NCBI RefSeq assembly: GCF_016742955.1
Contig: NZ_JABBYC010000048.1
Coordinates: 1 to 34,566, forward strand
DNA length: 34,566 nt
Source: Myceligenerans indicum
GTDB lineage: Bacteria; Actinomycetota; Actinomycetes; Actinomycetales; Cellulomonadaceae
Direction of reading: 5' to 3'
The notes under the pieces were generated by a model, which had not been told where the DNA came from, made no database searches, and saw only the letters and a list, made by a program, of their open reading frames with translations. Positions 33,027 to 34,566 of this stretch are shown here, piece after piece (positions within the stretch are counted from its first letter, which is position 1; the number at the start of each line of letters is the position of its first letter). A program made the translations under genes and the position numbers.

Positions 33027-33599
33027 TCAGAAGATGCTGGTCCGTGAGTGCGACCAGGTGTGCGAACTGGTGGACTTCATCCAGGAGTAGCTGTTGACCT
33101 TGTAGACGTCGTTGAGCGGGTTGATATAGATGATCTTCGACCCGTCGGTGTTGTACCCCTTGAGTACGAGCATGTGGCCGCCACCACTCGACCACCCCCA
33201 GCGGATCATCACCAGTCGGCTCGAATCGATCTCGCCGCGGAATGCGCTGTACGTCAGCGCGCCGAGCGATACGGTGCCGATGTTGCTCACGCCGGAATCG
33301 GCGAGCGCGTACGAGACGTTCTGCCCGAAGGTGCCTGTGACATTCGGGCATGTGCTCGAGTTCTTACCGCGCTTCACGAGTGTGCATTGCGATGGAGTGT
33401 TGCCCGTCGTCCTCTTGACGACCGTCTTCGATGTTGCCGCCCAGCACCAGTTCGACTTCTCCTGGACATAGATCGTCGCGGCCAGAGACCTGTTGGCGGC
33501 CTCCGCCACGGTGACGGTCCCACCCACGATCGTCAGGGTGAGCGCCAGCGAGAGCAAGAGGGTGCGGATGGTCGAGTGGGCGGCGCGTCGAGTAGGCAT
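33027..33599 (-). CDS. Secreted papain-like cysteine protease (AvrRpt2/C70-like)
   Basis: The protein has 190 residues. The signal peptide is residues 1-35 (TLLLSLALTLTIVGG core). The mature part has the catalytic cysteine Cys52 in SNWCWAATSKTVV, the histidine His142 in GGGHMLVLKGY and the likely third residue Asn160 in IYINPLNDVYK. The order and spacing fit papain-like/C39-like peptidases of the AvrRpt2 (C70) type. Cys72 and Cys84 could form a disulfide. Nearby DNA is unusual: 33061-33180 is 64 of 120 GC (53%), against 45 of 60 (75%) at 31681-31740 in ocd. The start ATG 33599 has a weak CAGGAA upstream. Its target is unknown, and it is cotranscribed with the anchored protein. This base composition points to recent acquisition. 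Confidence 0.72.
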   Translation of the reverse strand: MPTRRAAHSTIRTLLLSLALTLTIVGGTVTVAEAANRSLAATIYVQEKSNWCWAATSKTVVKRTTGNTPSQCTLVKRGKNSSTCPNVTGTFGQNVSYALADSGVSNIGTVSLGALTYSAFRGEIDSSRLVMIRWGWSSGGGHMLVLKGYNTDGSKIIYINPLNDVYKVNSYSWMKSTSSHTWSHSRTSIF

Positions 33600-33656
33600 A
33601 CGTGTGAGTTCCTGTCTGTCGGGGCCGGCGCAGGCGTGAAAGCGCATTCCCGCACC

Positions 33657-34121
33657 GCCCGCGGTGCCGACGTCGTCACCACCTGCACGGCGGACAAGCG
33701 CAACGCCGTGGTGCTGTCCGACGCCGCCCTGCGTGACGGCGCCAACCCGGGTGTGTTCGTGAACGCGATCGGCGGCGACTGCCCCGGCAAGACGGAGCTG
33801 GAGGCGGCCACGATCGCGCGGGCGAACGTCTTCGTGGAGCACACGGAGCAGACCCGGATCGAGGGCGAGATCCAGAAGCAGACGCCCGACTTCCCGGTGA
33901 CGGAGCTGTGGGAGGTCATCACCGGGGCCAAGCCGGGCCGGCGCGCCGACGACGAGCTCGTGGTGTGGGACTCGGTCGGCTTCGCCGTGGAGGACTGAAC
34001 CACCCTGAAGTTCGTCGCGGCGGACGTCGTCGCCACGGCCCCCGAGCTGCTGACCCACCTCGACCTGATCGCGGAGCCGGCGGACCCGAAGGATCTGTTC
34101 TCGCTGGTCCACGGGGCCTGA
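33657..34121 (+). pseudogene. ocd: 3' fragment of a second ornithine cyclodeaminase gene, with internal stop
   Basis: This segment aligns with 31645-32109 of ocd without a single indel (constant offset 2012). I count about 20 mismatches in the first 342 positions, while the last 123 are far more divergent. The 5' part of the gene is missing, and the fragment joins non-ocd sequence at 33657. The tryptophan codon TGG of ocd is TGA here (33996-33998), after which the frame stays open for 40 codons to 34121. Most mismatches are synonymous, so it was under selection until recently. It has no start codon or promoter of its own in frame and should be non-functional. Confidence 0.9.
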
Positions 34122-34329
34122 GGGCGGGGCCGGGCGGCCCGGGGGAGCGTGGCGTGCGGCCCCGGCCGCCAGGTCCGGCCGGTCGCGGCAGCCGGCCTCG
34201 TCGGTCGACCAGGCTGCTGGATGTGGGGGCATTCGAAGGTAGCCGCCGCCACGGCGACGGCCGCTGCCGCCTACGCTGCCGATCTTGCCTGCGGTTGGGT
34301 GCCCGTCCGCTATGGTGCTTCTTGTGATC

Positions 34330-34337
34330 GGGTCTTC
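34330..34337. other. Possible insertion-sequence end
   Basis: The space 34122-34442 contains no recognisable gene. GGGTCTTC at 34330-34337, followed by TGCTGGCATCCC, resembles the GG-starting termini of ISL3-type elements and lies about 105 bp past the 3' end of a transposase gene. The other terminus is off the contig, so this cannot be confirmed. Confidence 0.3.
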
Positions 34338-34370
34338 TGCTGGCATCCCCGCAGACGACGGCCTGTACTT

Positions 34371-34394
34371 GCTTCGATGCTTCGATGCTTCGCG
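34371..34394 (+). repeat. Short tandem repeat GCTTCGAT
   Basis: GCTTCGAT is present twice (34371-34378 and 34379-34386) and followed by a partial third unit GCTTCGCG. It lies in the non-coding sequence before the transposase 3' end. Confidence 0.85.
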
Positions 34395-34442
34395 GGTGAG
34401 GGGCCGACTTCGTGATAGATCTTCCGGTATTCCTTATGGGGC

Positions 34443-34566
34443 TCATGGGACATCCGGTAGGGGCGTGATGTCGAGTCCGCCGCCGGCGAGGAGCATGCGT
34501 AGGCGGTAGTTGTCGCGGTTGCGGTAGCCGCGGGCGAGGCGGCGGTGGAGCTCGATGATGCCGTTC
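34443..34566 (-). CDS. Transposase C-terminus, probably ISL3 family, cut by the contig end
   Basis: On the minus strand the last 40 codons read from the contig edge as NGIIELHRRLARGYRNRD, then NYRLRMLLAGGGLDITPLP, and end with DVP and a TGA at 34443-34445. The motif RGYRNRDNYRLRMLL resembles the GYRNFDNFRLR-type C-terminus of ISL3/IS204/IS1096 transposases. The rest of the gene lies beyond the window. Assembly breaks often occur at IS copies, which explains the contig ending here. Confidence 0.65.
   Translation of the reverse strand, partial: NGIIELHRRLARGYRNRDNYRLRMLLAGGGLDITPLPDVP

Noticed and set aside
34149..34415. Plus-strand open frame between the ocd fragment and the transposase
   Set aside because: The Ala/Arg-rich translation has no homology-like features and crosses a tandem repeat and a possible IS end.
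1..34566. tRNA, rRNA or CRISPR array
   Set aside because: No cloverleaf-like sequence with a GGTTCGAATCC-type arm, no rRNA-like block and no regularly spaced repeats were seen. The tandem repeats present are short and intragenic or isolated.

Overview
The window is very GC-rich (about 73-75% in most genes) and codes densely on both strands. The gene content is that of an actinobacterium: a SARP/BTAD-AAA regulator, an ECF42-type sigma factor, a HelD-like RNA polymerase helicase, a furA-katG pair, GlxA-type AraC regulators, and a secreted lectin-esterase pair with Sec and Tat signals. Secreted plant-polysaccharide esterases and a CelR/CebR-like operator suggest a plant-polymer degrader, perhaps Promicromonosporaceae or Cellulomonadaceae; that placement is inference. 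The first 38 bases contain a complete Nextera read-1 adapter, so the left end is a library artefact and not genome. The right end stops inside a transposase gene.

Layout. 39-9491: an FAD reductase with a cyclic-nucleotide-binding domain, a UBP-type zinc finger protein (minus), a large SARP-AAA regulator with a possible target promoter right after it, an alpha/beta hydrolase, an NhaA antiporter fused to a DsbA-like domain, and a GlxA-type regulator. 9502-11198: a direct-repeat site, GAPDH, and a convergent flavin/F420-type split-barrel protein. 11251-14225: two secreted SGNH esterases that share a ricin-type lectin domain. 14272-16061: an MBL-fold hydrolase and an NmrA-like protein. 16074-18783 (minus): a compact four-gene operon of hydrolase, TetR, membrane protein and DUF1772 protein. 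18849-20169: a quinone-reductase-like flavoprotein divergent from an HxlR regulator. 20289-24540: an ECF42 module (promoter, DGPF protein, sigma factor) followed by HelD. 24839-27073: an FNT transporter and an AI-2E-type permease, convergent on a perfect terminator. 27132-29803: furA-katG. 30067-32109: a ddaH-like gene overlapping ocd.

32110-34566 is the accessory part. A lower-GC two-gene cassette (secreted papain-like protease and a secreted, membrane-anchored protein) sits between intact ocd and a 465-bp 3' fragment of a second ocd copy that carries a nonsense codon. Beyond it lie a possible IS end and the 3' end of a transposase gene running off the contig.

Several genes appear to be read from leaderless promoters, with a TAnnnT hexamer five to seven bases before the start codon. 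In two cases the upstream gene's TAG stop forms the first three bases of that hexamer. Much of the gene content concerns redox stress (KatG/FurA, a quinone reductase with a single-cysteine HxlR, FAD reductase, DsbA-like domain), sugar polymer use and transcriptional stress control.
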